The notes: a model not told the origin generated them from the sequence alone. 64,000 nt of DNA from Saccharomycopsis malanga (GCA_004014935.1 CP025324.1:1178001-1242000), one strand, 5' to 3'. Positions 9,271 through 19,020 are shown, numbered from the stretch's first letter. Translations and numbers: made by a program.

Positions 9271-10743
9271 GATATACCTTACTATTACCCAGTGGCCAAG
9301 TTGGTTGAGGCATGCGCCACCCAAAATAATGCAGAATATTGCAGAATATTGCAGAAAAACAAGTGTGGCGTTCCTCACTTGGGGTTTTGGGACTCGATTC
9401 GTGCTCTCGTCGTTTTGAAATAATCATCAAAGGTTTTATTAAATTAAATCAATGCTATCCAGATTAATTTGTTTCAAAAAAAATGTACCATAACAGTTTG
9501 AATTTTTTGCAATATTATAGTACTGTTCATAATAAAACATTTTAGTTTTACGTTTGAATATTTGATAAAACGGAAAATTGCCAATTTTGACAAAATGTTG
9601 ATTCTTTTACGTCATAATTTAGAGCATTTACATCAAACTAATCTATTCCAAAAATATATTTTTATTCTCTTAAAATTCTAGAGTTTTATACTATGTACAT
9701 AGATTTAGTATTTGGCTTCTATATAATATTTAATAGTGAGAAATTGTCATTTTGTCGAAATTAACACATAATTTTATAAAAATTGTGTTTCTCGCCCCTC
9801 AGAGGGAATCTCTTTATTTTCTGGTAATACTTCGTAGTTTTTAATTACTTTTAGTTCTATTTTTGTTTCCTACAGCGTTTTAATGAGTTTTTGTTTCGAA
9901 GAAACGCGTATCTCAAGAGCTGAAAAAAGTACTGTTTTTTTTGGGTTCTCGGAGGAACTCGCAATTTATAATAGTCAGTATATATTGACAGAATAGCATA
10001 TTTTGATGTCTTCTATACATTGAATATTTTATGGGGCTGGGTAAAGCGTAATGTGCTTATTAATAAGCTTTATACCTTGGTCCAGGGGAAGCCGTTTTGA
10101 AAAAACTTCCATTCCTGTTTAGCTTAAAGTTGCTATTGGTTTAATGTTACTTTGACTTTTATATTTTATTTTGTCGCTGTTCTAGTTCCTGATTTGTTTT
10201 ATTACATCTCAAGTTTTATATTGTGGTTTATAATAATAATAATAATATCATATATTTTAAGCCCAGTACATATCAGTTTCGTATATACGCGCTATGTCTA
10301 AGGGGACTTGGTAAAACCCAGTGGAAAAACCCAAGCATGTCCCGGTTATTGTAAACTTCTCGCTGGCTTTTCTGAACACCCGATGGGTTGGAAAGTAATA
10401 AACACTAGACTTTTGTCCAGGTCGTATTTTAGATTTTTGGTTGTTTTTTTTGCCGAAAATTATAATGTAATTTTGATTTTAAATACAACATATTGAAAGA
10501 GTTCTATTCTTGAAAGCCTAAACTAGAATTGAAGCAAAAACTACAATTTTTGGATTATATTCAATTATACAGCTGGCTTATAGTTGTACGTTATTTAAAA
10601 TGAGTCTTGAAATAATATAATGAATACTAGGCTCGATTGCATTATTACTATAAAAACCCATTGGGTTTTACCAAGTGCCTCTAGACATAGCCTATATATA
10701 CGAAACTGATATGTACTGGGCTCGAAATATAAGAGATTATTAT
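9271..10743 (+). mobile_element. Long tRNA-headed non-coding element, copy A
   Basis: The head has a class II tRNA-like A box (TGGCCAAGTTGGTTGAGGC), a GCGCCAC/GTGTGGCG stem around about three 10-bp repeats, and a B-box-like GGGACTCGATTC. About 1.2 kb of non-coding AT-rich body follows. The 3' end (10650-10743) is the same tail as in the SINE-like family (GGGTTTTACCAAGTGCCTC ... GGGCTCGAAATATAAGAGA). It closely matches copy B (21996-23288) in inverse orientation, and more distantly copies C and D. It is interrupted at 10231-10430 by a SINE. No protein-coding frame longer than about 85 codons is present, so I treat it as non-autonomous. Confidence 0.72.
10231..10430 (-). mobile_element. SINE-like element nested in long element A
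   Basis: Minus-strand copy. Its tail is seen at the left as (TAA)n, then the conserved tail to about 10320, then body sequence also seen in other copies (ACATGCTTGGGTTTTTCC) up to about 10430. The tRNA-like head is missing (5' truncated). Copies B, C and D of the long element lack it, so it inserted after copy A arrived. Confidence 0.75.
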
Positions 10744-10906
10744 AGAAAACAACCAGTATCTTTAATAGGGCATCACCAGATCCGGGTAATAGAAGGCTGA
10801 TACCTGCATGTCATACTAGAGTATGAATACTGCCTATAGAAGGTTGATCAAGGCGTTTTTGTTTTTTTTATCTATTGTTTTTATTTTGATAATCCCATTA
10901 TTCAAT

Positions 10907-11737
10907 ATGGCGGAGACTGAACAGAGCAAGTTGCTGGTTTTGCATGGGAACAGTTCTAATAGCGATTTGGGTGAAGAACGACAACAAGATGTGAATACTG
11001 AAAGAAGCCCAACAGTGAATATTGAAATACCGGAAAATGGTGATTCTGACAAACAGATAAATTATAAAGAGATTTATCAAAGGCTTCTTGAGCAGTATAA
11101 TATATCGATCTCAGAGTCGAACAATTTGTATGCTCAAGAACAGCAACTTCGCAAGACCTTGCACGACTTTTTCAGAAAAAATAATGCTATAATAGACGTT
11201 TTATTGGATTATGCCACTAAAGAGGATGAATATTTGCCGGAAAACCAGTCTTTCACAGATAAAAAGCTACAGGAGATAACTACACATAATACTGGACTTA
11301 AATCGGTGTTACAACCTCTCATTGATAAAAAGTTACTGTCTGAAAGTTATAAAACGGAAGAATTGGTTCCTAAGACAGTCTCCACCGGTGAAAAGCTCTT
11401 ACAGCTTTACGATAGCATACCTTCGTTGCTTCAGGACGGTGTGCAGGAAGAAGAACTCGAAGCAAACCCGTCAAATACCAGCTCGTGGCTCCGGTTTAAT
11501 TATCCTCGTATTTTCAGCGATACTGGCGATATTCTCAACACGCTTCGTCCACTTCCTAATACATCTGCATACATTTTGCTCAATCTGTTGATCTCACTCC
11601 CCACAAGCAGTGGCATCGGTAGCGAAGCAGACATTGAACAGTCCCCCGATAATCCCAAAGTACGAAAGTTGGCAGACTTGTTATCGCTGGAAAATAGCGA
11701 CCCAGAGAGCGTAAAAAGACATAAAGGAACTGAATAA
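10907..11737 (+). CDS. Possible INO80 complex subunit (Ies3/Iec3-like)
   Basis: 276 residues from the ATG at 10907 (MAETEQSKLL). An in-frame ATG at 10823 would add 28 mostly hydrophobic residues, which look like translated leader rather than a real signal for this acidic, hydrophilic protein. Residues about 48-100 (from YKEIYQRLLEQYNISISESN through the NNLYAQEQQLRKTL block to LLDYATKEDE) resemble the short Ino80 Iec3/Ies3 domain, in which a Tyr-rich helix is followed by EEQ and a LLDxLLD segment. The rest is acidic and low in recognisable motifs. If correct, it is a nuclear chromatin-remodelling subunit. I match this from memory of the family pattern, so another coiled nuclear protein is possible. 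Its promoter begins right after long element A. Confidence 0.5.
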   Translation: MAETEQSKLLVLHGNSSNSDLGEERQQDVNTERSPTVNIEIPENGDSDKQINYKEIYQRLLEQYNISISESNNLYAQEQQLRKTLHDFFRKNNAIIDVLLDYATKEDEYLPENQSFTDKKLQEITTHNTGLKSVLQPLIDKKLLSESYKTEELVPKTVSTGEKLLQLYDSIPSLLQDGVQEEELEANPSNTSSWLRFNYPRIFSDTGDILNTLRPLPNTSAYILLNLLISLPTSSGIGSEADIEQSPDNPKVRKLADLLSLENSDPESVKRHKGTE

Positions 11738-11855
11738 GCGATTTCCCAAAATCTCAAATACACAAAGAACAGTTCAAACTATGAGATGTACTACTTTTCA
11801 TGACTTCACTACTTGTAAGGATTGAGTTATCAAGTTGTGTGAATTAACGGTGTTT

Positions 11856-12127
11856 ATTAAGATTATATATTTTGAGCCAAGTACATATCAGTTTCGTATA
11901 TACGCGCCATGTCTAAAGGGACTTAGTAAAGCCCAATACTATGCTGATAAACATGATTATGTCACCCAATTGGTTGGAAAGTAAGCACTTATTGGCCTAG
12001 AAATCACGCTCAGTATTGTAAAAAGCAGCGAGTAAAAATGTTCGCCTTGGGAATCGAACTGGGGATTCTGTTAAGTCTTTTTTCGCTTCTCCGAGAGCAT
12101 TGCCCACTGAGCCATACGGCCCAGTGG
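11856..12127 (-). mobile_element. SINE-like element, near full length
   Basis: Read on the minus strand from 12127: CCACTGGGCCGTATGGCTCA (head with A box), a CTCTCGGAGAAG hairpin, a B box (AGTTCGATTCCC), the body motif TTTTACTCGCTGCTTTTTAC, TTACTTTCCAACC, and then the tail TTTAGACATGGCGCGTATA ... GGCTCAAAATATA. About 270 bp. Only one tRNA-like half is present, so the 45-bp duplication seen in other copies is absent. It lies 144 bp downstream of the 3' end of the first zinc-cluster gene and also 3' of the Ies3-like gene. No convincing target duplication. Confidence 0.8.
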
Positions 12128-12270
12128 CATATGCCTATTATGATTAAATAAAAATTATATAAAATGGTAAGATACGAAAAAGTTTTAATTTTGGTGGCTT
12201 ATTGACTGGCAAAACTTGACTACAAATATACATTGACAGTTATTAATTAAAAAATGTATAAAAACAATCA

Positions 12271-14556
12271 TCAAAGTCCTGATAGCAATTGCAGTTGTGA
12301 ATCTTGAAGGTTTTGAGAATCCAGCAAGGTGGAATGGCTTGTGACCAATGTCCAGTCTTTGTAGACTCCTTTCAATAGCTTTTCGTTCTGGTCAAAGAAA
12401 TCGTCATTGTAGTATACCCTGTTCCAGTTTCGGTTATGAAGACTAGGCCGGTAATCAAAGTTGGCAAGCAAGCCATATTCTGAGAATTCTAGTAAAGACA
12501 ACGGCACAGTATCTATGTTGAAAACGGGGTTTTTTTGTAAATATTCAGCGACGGTATTGTAGTTAACGTTAGTGTTACGGTTGATATGGAAATCTTTATC
12601 GATAAAAGAAACATGTTTGCGATGGTTTGGTTTGGCTAGGCCACGCTGGGAGTTGTCATCTACAAAGCTGGGGTTGTTGACTGGATAATGCTGATAAGCG
12701 ATGGGGGATGTTTTCAACTTTGTGATTTGGGTTTCGTTGATGAACTTCAACTTGCGAGATTCGTACCGTACTTGGTCAAACAAAGGGGTGTCGGGAAAGA
12801 AGGTGTTGATGGCAATGTTCCGGTCAAAGAGACGGCATCTGTAAGAAAAGAAAGACACATATCGTACAAGATAAAATGCTCTACGATAAAGGTATTCGTA
12901 AAGGCTAGGATACTGCTGTTTATAGTCTCTTTCAAGACCCTTGAAAAGACGGTCTACAAAGGACATATCAAAGCCAAAGAATTTCACCACGCCCGAAAAC
13001 CGCAGCATGGATATATATATCACCTCGGGGAAGATGTTGTCCAATACCGCACTGGTGGCAATCCAATACAAGTAGAAGATTTGCTGTAATGTGGTCATGG
13101 AGTGTTGTTTCTGCTGGATATGGACCACGTGGGATGGGAAGATGGAGAAATACTCACATAGGATTTTCCATATTGCCTGTGGGTCGAATGCAAATACAGC
13201 TTCTTGGTTGTATGTTTTATACAAGTTGGGGTCATTCAACACGTAGGAGTAAAGGAAATTGCGGAGGAGTTTTGCTTGGTGTTGAAATTCTGTAGTGTAA
13301 TAACGATGGTTTTCTGAGAGAAGAGTGTTATCGAAATGAGCCAAGTCATCGTAAAGTTCGGCTAGAATATCGAAATTGTAGTTTGGCATGTAAAGAGTGA
13401 TTATGTTGGAAAGAAAAAAACTGTGGATAACCGGAATCACTTTGCGAAGGAACTTGAATTGGTAAATCGAATCTGCATCCAAGGATTCAAAAGATTCACT
13501 TTCTAAAATGGCAGCATATTGCCGGATGATTTGCTTGATCAATGCAGACGATAGAAAGCCTCCTACAAAGGCTAGAAACGACTTGTAGTCTCTCTCTTGC
13601 AGCATAGACACCCCAGAACTCACCAACGAGTAGCCAATGATCTTGTGCACTGCAGCAAGATAGCGTTCGTTGGGCAAGTCGTTGGGCCGGTTTAGCAAAT
13701 CTATAATGTTCTGCGCTAGTTTCAACCCTGTCACCTTGTGCAAAAGATTAAACTTTTTCAACAAGACAATCTCAGAATGTCTGTTCTCCGGCGATTTAAT
13801 AAGCGCATTCAATACAATGTTTCCAGACAATGTCACGTCTTTATGGAACGATATCAATGACACCGCACTGTAATCAATAAGTGCTTGGTACCAATTCTCT
13901 AGTCCTGCCCTGTATTTTTCAAACACTATGCCATCTTCCCCACAGACTGTGTGGTACTTGTTTTCGAGCACATCGAAGCCAAGAAGCTCGTAAAGTAGTT
14001 TATGGCGCTTTATGTTGTATAAAGGAAGAATTGTGGGAGAATGAATGGCATTAGCAAGAGCTTTAGGCCTAGACTCTCGCACATACAGAGATATGTTACT
14101 AGCTACATTACTGCTATTTACCGGTGCAATACTAGGGGTTCTTGAGATGTTGGTGTCGGGTTTATTGAATGCTAATACAGAATACAACTCCTCTTCGTCT
14201 GGCAAAGCTCTCTGATCTATTATATAATCCAAATTCACACTCAGATCAAGCTTCTCAACCCGGAAATCGTAGCCCTGCTTCACCAATTCCTGAAACTCCT
14301 TCTCAAGACCATTGCTGCCATCCGAACACTCTTGCAGCTGTTCAAACTTGTCACGAAGCTTCTGTTTCTCGGCAGCCGGTAGATCTACAAAACTGCACCA
14401 GAGGTTCTTTTCTATACAATTGTAGCACGAGTCCAACTCCTCGCCGCATTTTATCCGGCGCTTCTTACAGTTCAAGCACCCATTGCGTGAGTTTTTATGT
14501 CTTTTTCGTTTTCGTTTAGACAATAGACTATTGTTTTGGGCCTCGCTTTTTTCCAT
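12271..14556 (-). CDS. Zn2Cys6 fungal transcription factor (tandem paralogue 1)
   Basis: 761 residues from the ATG at 14556. A basic run (about residues 14-22) precedes a Gal4-type binuclear zinc cluster with six cysteines at C27, C30, C37, C44, C47 and C54 (spacing CX2CX6CX6CX2CX6C). The rest is a long helical regulatory region. It is a diverged paralogue of the gene at 15876-18359: the zinc cluster, the block around YEYLYRRAFYLVRYVSFFS, and the C-terminal FRP/YRPSL motif correspond in order. It should bind DNA in the nucleus. Target genes and ligand are unknown, and I cannot link it to a named S. cerevisiae regulator. Both paralogues are on the minus strand, 1.3 kb apart. Confidence 0.9.
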   Translation of the reverse strand: MEKSEAQNNSLLSKRKRKRHKNSRNGCLNCKKRRIKCGEELDSCYNCIEKNLWCSFVDLPAAEKQKLRDKFEQLQECSDGSNGLEKEFQELVKQGYDFRVEKLDLSVNLDYIIDQRALPDEEELYSVLAFNKPDTNISRTPSIAPVNSSNVASNISLYVRESRPKALANAIHSPTILPLYNIKRHKLLYELLGFDVLENKYHTVCGEDGIVFEKYRAGLENWYQALIDYSAVSLISFHKDVTLSGNIVLNALIKSPENRHSEIVLLKKFNLLHKVTGLKLAQNIIDLLNRPNDLPNERYLAAVHKIIGYSLVSSGVSMLQERDYKSFLAFVGGFLSSALIKQIIRQYAAILESESFESLDADSIYQFKFLRKVIPVIHSFFLSNIITLYMPNYNFDILAELYDDLAHFDNTLLSENHRYYTTEFQHQAKLLRNFLYSYVLNDPNLYKTYNQEAVFAFDPQAIWKILCEYFSIFPSHVVHIQQKQHSMTTLQQIFYLYWIATSAVLDNIFPEVIYISMLRFSGVVKFFGFDMSFVDRLFKGLERDYKQQYPSLYEYLYRRAFYLVRYVSFFSYRCRLFDRNIAINTFFPDTPLFDQVRYESRKLKFINETQITKLKTSPIAYQHYPVNNPSFVDDNSQRGLAKPNHRKHVSFIDKDFHINRNTNVNYNTVAEYLQKNPVFNIDTVPLSLLEFSEYGLLANFDYRPSLHNRNWNRVYYNDDFFDQNEKLLKGVYKDWTLVTSHSTLLDSQNLQDSQLQLLSGL

Positions 14557-15028
14557 TTCTTTATATTACGGTTTCCAAAACAGAATTCTCGCAATTATCT
14601 CCACCAAAAGGTGCTGACTGCTCGTATAAACCACGCTCAACACCTCAAATTGACACAACTTGTCGAATTTGCCTCTATTGAGTGCACTGCCACACGCCAT
14701 GTCCATCTTCGCACTCATCTTTTTCTGAAAATGTTTTTGATTGGCGGGTTTTCCAACCTCCGACTGCTAAACAGCAACTTGCTACACATTTGTTTACCAT
14801 CCTAGATAAACCAGTCCTGAGTATAAGAGCCAAAGACAGAGCTTTAACAGAATAGCTTGTATATCATGGTCCAGTGCTCACGTAAGCCAACTTGTCACCA
14901 TTGGCATTATTCTGCAGGTTTGATGCAAGACTACCTAACATCTCCTACAGCCGTCCGAGAGGTGTAATCGTAAAGATATGCGGCCAGTATGGGAATTTTT
15001 TACTAACTGCTTATTTCGTATGTTAAAG
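14557..15028. other. Intergenic, promoter side of zinc-cluster gene 1
   Basis: Upstream of the 12271-14556 gene. Less AT-rich than most spacers here. No repeat or gene recognised. Confidence 0.4.
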
Positions 15029-15040
15029 TTGTAATTTGTA

Positions 15041-15098
15041 ATGATATTAATCTTATATTCCAAGCCCACTACATGTCAATTTTGTGTAGATGCGCTAT
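15041..15098 (-). mobile_element. Tail-only SINE-like insertion with 12-bp target duplication
   Basis: A 58-bp piece that is only the 3' tail of the family (minus strand: GACATGTAGTGGGCTTGGAA then TATAAGATTAATATCAT). It is flanked by identical TTGTAATTTGTA at 15029-15040 and 15099-15110. Extreme 5' truncation plus a target-site duplication is the signature of target-primed reverse transcription. Confidence 0.8.
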
Positions 15099-15160
15099 TT
15101 GTAATTTGTATAATTGAAAGGTTTGCTTTTAGAAATGCCATTGAAAACCAGTAATAACTA

Positions 15161-15231
15161 TAAGCCATTGTTGGAATGATTATTAGGTGTGACCGTAAGC
15201 CATTCTTGGAAATGATTATTAGGTGTGACCG
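15161..15231. repeat. Tandem duplication of about 35 bp, two copies
   Basis: TAAGCCATTGTTGGAATGAT... ending GGTGTGACCG at 15161-15195 is repeated with two differences at 15196-15231. Non-coding spacer. Confidence 0.85.
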
Positions 15232-15707
15232 TATAATCGACTAACAAGTAATAGATATAGTTGTGATTGTTGTTTTGTAGTGGGTCGAATTCTATTTTGT
15301 TAAAGCCACTAACAAATACAATAATACTTATAATGTAGCATGTTATGATTTCAGTGTAATATTTCGGAGGGAAAGGTTCTTCATTGCTAGATCATTTAAT
15401 TAAGCAATGCATTAATACGCGACAAAACAACTTCAAAAGTTGTTAGTAGTGAACGAATAGGCTGGTTGGATAGTTAGACATCCAAATACTTTAAAATGGG
15501 AGCGACACAGTAATATTAGATTAATATATAAATTCATAAGAGCCATGTTAAAAGTTACACATACGTACTTATATAGACATTTCTATCATTATTACAACGG
15601 ACTGTTTCACAATATCCTACTTTTCCAAGATTTGAAATCAAACACCACTACTAGTATACAAGTATTTGATAGTCCCAACAGTTTGTAATTCACAATTATA
15701 TAAAGTT
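15232..15707. other. Intergenic, no gene seen
   Basis: AT-rich spacer between the 35-bp duplication and the 40-bp tandem array. No gene, tRNA or dispersed repeat recognised. Confidence 0.4.
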
Positions 15708-15893
15708 CATCTTTTTATAGATTGCTAAGATGAATACATAGAAATCTTATCCTTTTGAAGATTGTTAGAACAAAATACCTAAGAATCCCATCTTTTTAAA
15801 GATTGTTAATATGAATACATAAAAATCCCGTCCTTTTATAGATTGTCAAGATAACTACTTATAAATACCACCATTTTAAAGATTGTTATACTG
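15708..15893. repeat. Approximately 40-bp tandem array overlapping the stop codon of zinc-cluster gene 2
   Basis: About 4.6 units start at 15709, 15749, 15790, 15830 and 15870. Each contains (A/G)TC(C/T)TTTT followed by AGATTGTTA and a TA-rich filler, and units differ at several positions. The last partial unit supplies the final codons and stop (15876-15878) of the gene at 15876-18359. Confidence 0.85.
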
Positions 15894-18359
15894 TCTTTGC
15901 TTAAAAAACCTAAGAATCTCATCCTTATCATCAGCATATTCTCTCAAGACCATATCTGGTTTGCCGTATTTGAAGCTGCGAGGGTTATCAGTGGAAGTAT
16001 TATCCTTATCCACCAAAAAATTCAGGTCGACGTTATTCAAATTAGGGCGGAAATCGATATTTTTGAGCACACCATGGTCTGACAATTTGAGAAATTCCAA
16101 CGGGAAATCGTCTAAATTGAATTCTTTACAATATTGGTTTTGCAAAAACTTTTGAACTTGGAAATAGTTTTCGTCAATATTTTCATTGATACCACAGTTT
16201 GTATCCACGTAACAGACATTATTAGGATGGGCAGGGCTGGAAGTGGTATACTGGGTATCTGATGTGCGTTGAAAAGGGATAGATTCAATGTTAGTGATGT
16301 AATTTTCGAATTTGAAAAGTCCCTTTTTGAAACTTTTCATCTGGGTTTCTTGGAGAAACTTTGGTTTACGGGATTTCAAACGGAGCTGGTTACGGAACAC
16401 AGAGTTGTTAGGATATGGGTTAGTTACCAAGAGATTGCGAACAAAGGCTCGGTGTCGATGGGAAAAGAAAGAAGTGAGTCTAGTGAGATAGATTGTTTTA
16501 CGGTACAAATGGTCATATATAGAGAAATGCTCAGTTTTGAAATGTTGTTCTAGACCTTGCAAGATAGTGTTAACAAGATCCATATTGTAGCCTGCCCAAT
16601 GGATTCCGCCGGAGAACTTGGCGGTGTAGAAGTATTCCAATTCAGGAAAGATGTTGTCGAGAATACAGGCGGTGGCCATCCAATGAAGATAGAGAAGCTT
16701 GTCAATGGTGGACATTGAGACGTGGGTATGTTGGATATAAACGCATTCAGAGGGGTATTCGTCGAAAAAATGGTTCAAGGCTTCTAAAGCATAGACCATG
16801 TTATAAGTGGTGACACAGTTTGGGTCGTAGGAGTTTCGTAATTTTTCGTTATTTATAATATGAGTTGAAATGTATCGCAGTAAGTCTGTCAATTGAAGTA
16901 TGATGACATCATTATGTCGAAGAACTTTGTGGTGTTGTTTGGCATAGGTAATGAACTCGACCAATTCAGTGTGGAATTCTATTAGGGGAGAAATCTCATA
17001 CGAAGGGGTGTATAAAGTTCCAATATTCAGAAGAAAGAAATCACTAATATGAGGAAATAACCAGTGAATTAATTGGAATTCCGAGTAAAGTCTTGATTGA
17101 TCTTTCAATTCCAAATCCGAAGCATCTTTGAATTGACCCAACATTTCGATTGACAGAGCAGTTGAAAGAATGCCGTTTATAAAAGCCACCAAAGCAGTGG
17201 AGTCGGATTCGGACTGAAGCATCAAACCAATGTTCATAAGAGAATAGTTGATGAGATTCTTGAATAAACGGAGATATTCAAATTTGGTGTAAAGATGGGT
17301 TTGATTTAATCGTTCAATAGTCAATTGAGCCAACTGTAAACCGCGTATTTGATGAGGAACAATCTCCTTACGTAGTACTTTGACAATGTCTTGTCGTTCA
17401 TTCTTTCGGCTGTAATAAGATTTCTGGACTTGAACAAGTAGCAAAAGAATAGATCTGCTGATGACCGCATCGAAGATGAGCAATGACGTGGCAGCAGCAT
17501 ATTCGGTGTCGGTGAGCCATAATGTAAGAGCTTGCCGGATAAACGCTTGGATGAGATCCTCTTCGCCACATACTTTGAACAAGACATCGTCAAAATCATA
17601 ATGGCTCGAGAAATTGAGCAGAGGAAACTTGCAAACCTCAAATGTGGTCACATTGTAAAGATGATTCGGTAAGGGATTAAGATTTCGTTTAGTATGATTG
17701 ATAGGATGATCGCTTGAGGTGAAATCTGTAGATCGTGTATTGGTACTATAATTTTTCTGGAAATCAAGAATCCCAAATACTGAGTTTTTCCGGTTTTCCT
17801 CGGCGATTTTCTTACTGGGCATTGTTTTCACATTATCCAACCCAATTGCCTCATAATGTGGCTGAAGCAGTTCTTGTGCTAAAAACGCATTTCTTCTTAC
17901 AGTCACAGCATCTCCAAACAACTTGCGATTATCATCTAGTGTAGTTGAAGTCTGTAACATTACATCATCTAATTGAACGCCCAATTCCGAAAAGCTCTCG
18001 TTGATCCCTCTTGAATGTCCTAGTTGTTGTGTGAATTCTTGCCGTTTTTGATGGTACTTCTGTTGTTGTGACTTGTAATAATTATTATGATAACTTGAAT
18101 TATGTTTGTTATTTTCTATAATCTTCTGCTTCTCAGCAGCCGTCAAGTCTAGGTAACTGCACCGGATATTTTTATCAAGACAATTGAAACAACTGTCAAG
18201 CTCCTCCCCACACTTGTGTCGCCGTTGTTTGCAATTGAGACATCCCAATCGTGAATATTTCAGCTTCTTGATTGGCTTTTTCTCCGTAGCTCGATGCTTT
18301 CCATTGCCTTTCATATTCATCTTAGCTTCCTTACTATCTCCGCCAGCACCATACATCAT
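15876..18359 (-). CDS. Zn2Cys6 fungal transcription factor (tandem paralogue 2)
   Basis: 827 residues from the ATG at 18359; a second ATG follows immediately. A basic region (residues 17-35) precedes the zinc cluster cysteines C40, C43, C50, C57, C60 and C67, with the same spacing as its neighbour and the shared sequence CGEELDSC. Residues about 85-125 are Gln/Asn/His/Tyr-rich and probably disordered. The large C-terminal part matches the neighbour in blocks such as YDHLYRKTIYLTRLTSFFSH and LPLEFLKLSDHGVLKNIDFR. The two genes therefore arose by tandem duplication and are now well diverged. Its C-terminal end lies in a tandem DNA repeat, so the final residues may vary between strains. The regulon is unknown. 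Confidence 0.9.
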   Translation of the reverse strand: MMYGAGGDSKEAKMNMKGNGKHRATEKKPIKKLKYSRLGCLNCKQRRHKCGEELDSCFNCLDKNIRCSYLDLTAAEKQKIIENNKHNSSYHNNYYKSQQQKYHQKRQEFTQQLGHSRGINESFSELGVQLDDVMLQTSTTLDDNRKLFGDAVTVRRNAFLAQELLQPHYEAIGLDNVKTMPSKKIAEENRKNSVFGILDFQKNYSTNTRSTDFTSSDHPINHTKRNLNPLPNHLYNVTTFEVCKFPLLNFSSHYDFDDVLFKVCGEEDLIQAFIRQALTLWLTDTEYAAATSLLIFDAVISRSILLLLVQVQKSYYSRKNERQDIVKVLRKEIVPHQIRGLQLAQLTIERLNQTHLYTKFEYLRLFKNLINYSLMNIGLMLQSESDSTALVAFINGILSTALSIEMLGQFKDASDLELKDQSRLYSEFQLIHWLFPHISDFFLLNIGTLYTPSYEISPLIEFHTELVEFITYAKQHHKVLRHNDVIILQLTDLLRYISTHIINNEKLRNSYDPNCVTTYNMVYALEALNHFFDEYPSECVYIQHTHVSMSTIDKLLYLHWMATACILDNIFPELEYFYTAKFSGGIHWAGYNMDLVNTILQGLEQHFKTEHFSIYDHLYRKTIYLTRLTSFFSHRHRAFVRNLLVTNPYPNNSVFRNQLRLKSRKPKFLQETQMKSFKKGLFKFENYITNIESIPFQRTSDTQYTTSSPAHPNNVCYVDTNCGINENIDENYFQVQKFLQNQYCKEFNLDDFPLEFLKLSDHGVLKNIDFRPNLNNVDLNFLVDKDNTSTDNPRSFKYGKPDMVLREYADDKDEILRFFKQRQYNNL

Positions 18360-19008
18360 TTGATACCTTCATGGGGCGTTTAGGTAGTATCACCGTTGCC
18401 TGTTATCTTAATGATTGGTAATAACTGATAATCTCGCGCTTGAACTATAAGATTATTATTATATAGTTGTATAGACAGTAATTATACGAAAAAGTGCTAA
18501 GAGCGCAAGTGAATGTGAAAAATTGTACTAGTAAAAGTCTACCTTTCAGTATAGCAATAGATAGTTGGTGATATATGGTACAACAGAAATTATTTGTAAA
18601 AATAGGTGTAAGGATTATAAAGAAAAAAGAATTGATCAATTCAACTTATTGAGCCTTCTTATTCACGCCATACCGTAGACATGTTTTTAATAATAATCAT
18701 TATTTTTCCCGCACTAACACCTGCCCTATATATTGATTATTTATACGCCCAGTCTGGTAAAAACCAAGGAAATTAGCTAATGGTATATAAATATACATAA
18801 TCATTAAAACCATAGTAATCCAAACAATTGCACCTACCATTTCTGATGTCATGCAAAAATTAAGTAAAATGGTAATACCTTTTTTTCAACAAGCCTAAAT
18901 CGATATAAACCATCATTTTACAATTTCGTCCTATAATCCGATACTAATGGGCTTGGAAATAAATCCCACTAGAATATTGTTCTCTTACATTTTTAACAGA
19001 AATAGAAA
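18360..19008. other. Intergenic, promoter of zinc-cluster gene 2
   Basis: AT-rich spacer upstream of the 15876-18359 gene. No gene or repeat recognised before the SINE target duplication at 19009. Confidence 0.4.
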
Positions 19009-19020
19009 ACTTGCCATATT

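Noticed and set aside
9173-9430. 85-codon frames in the heads of the long elements
   Set aside because: They appear in different frames in different copies and overlap the tRNA-like head, so they are not conserved proteins.
10823-10906. Signal-anchor start of the Ies3-like protein
   Set aside because: The hydrophobic stretch precedes a second ATG in better agreement with a soluble nuclear protein; kept only as an alternative start.
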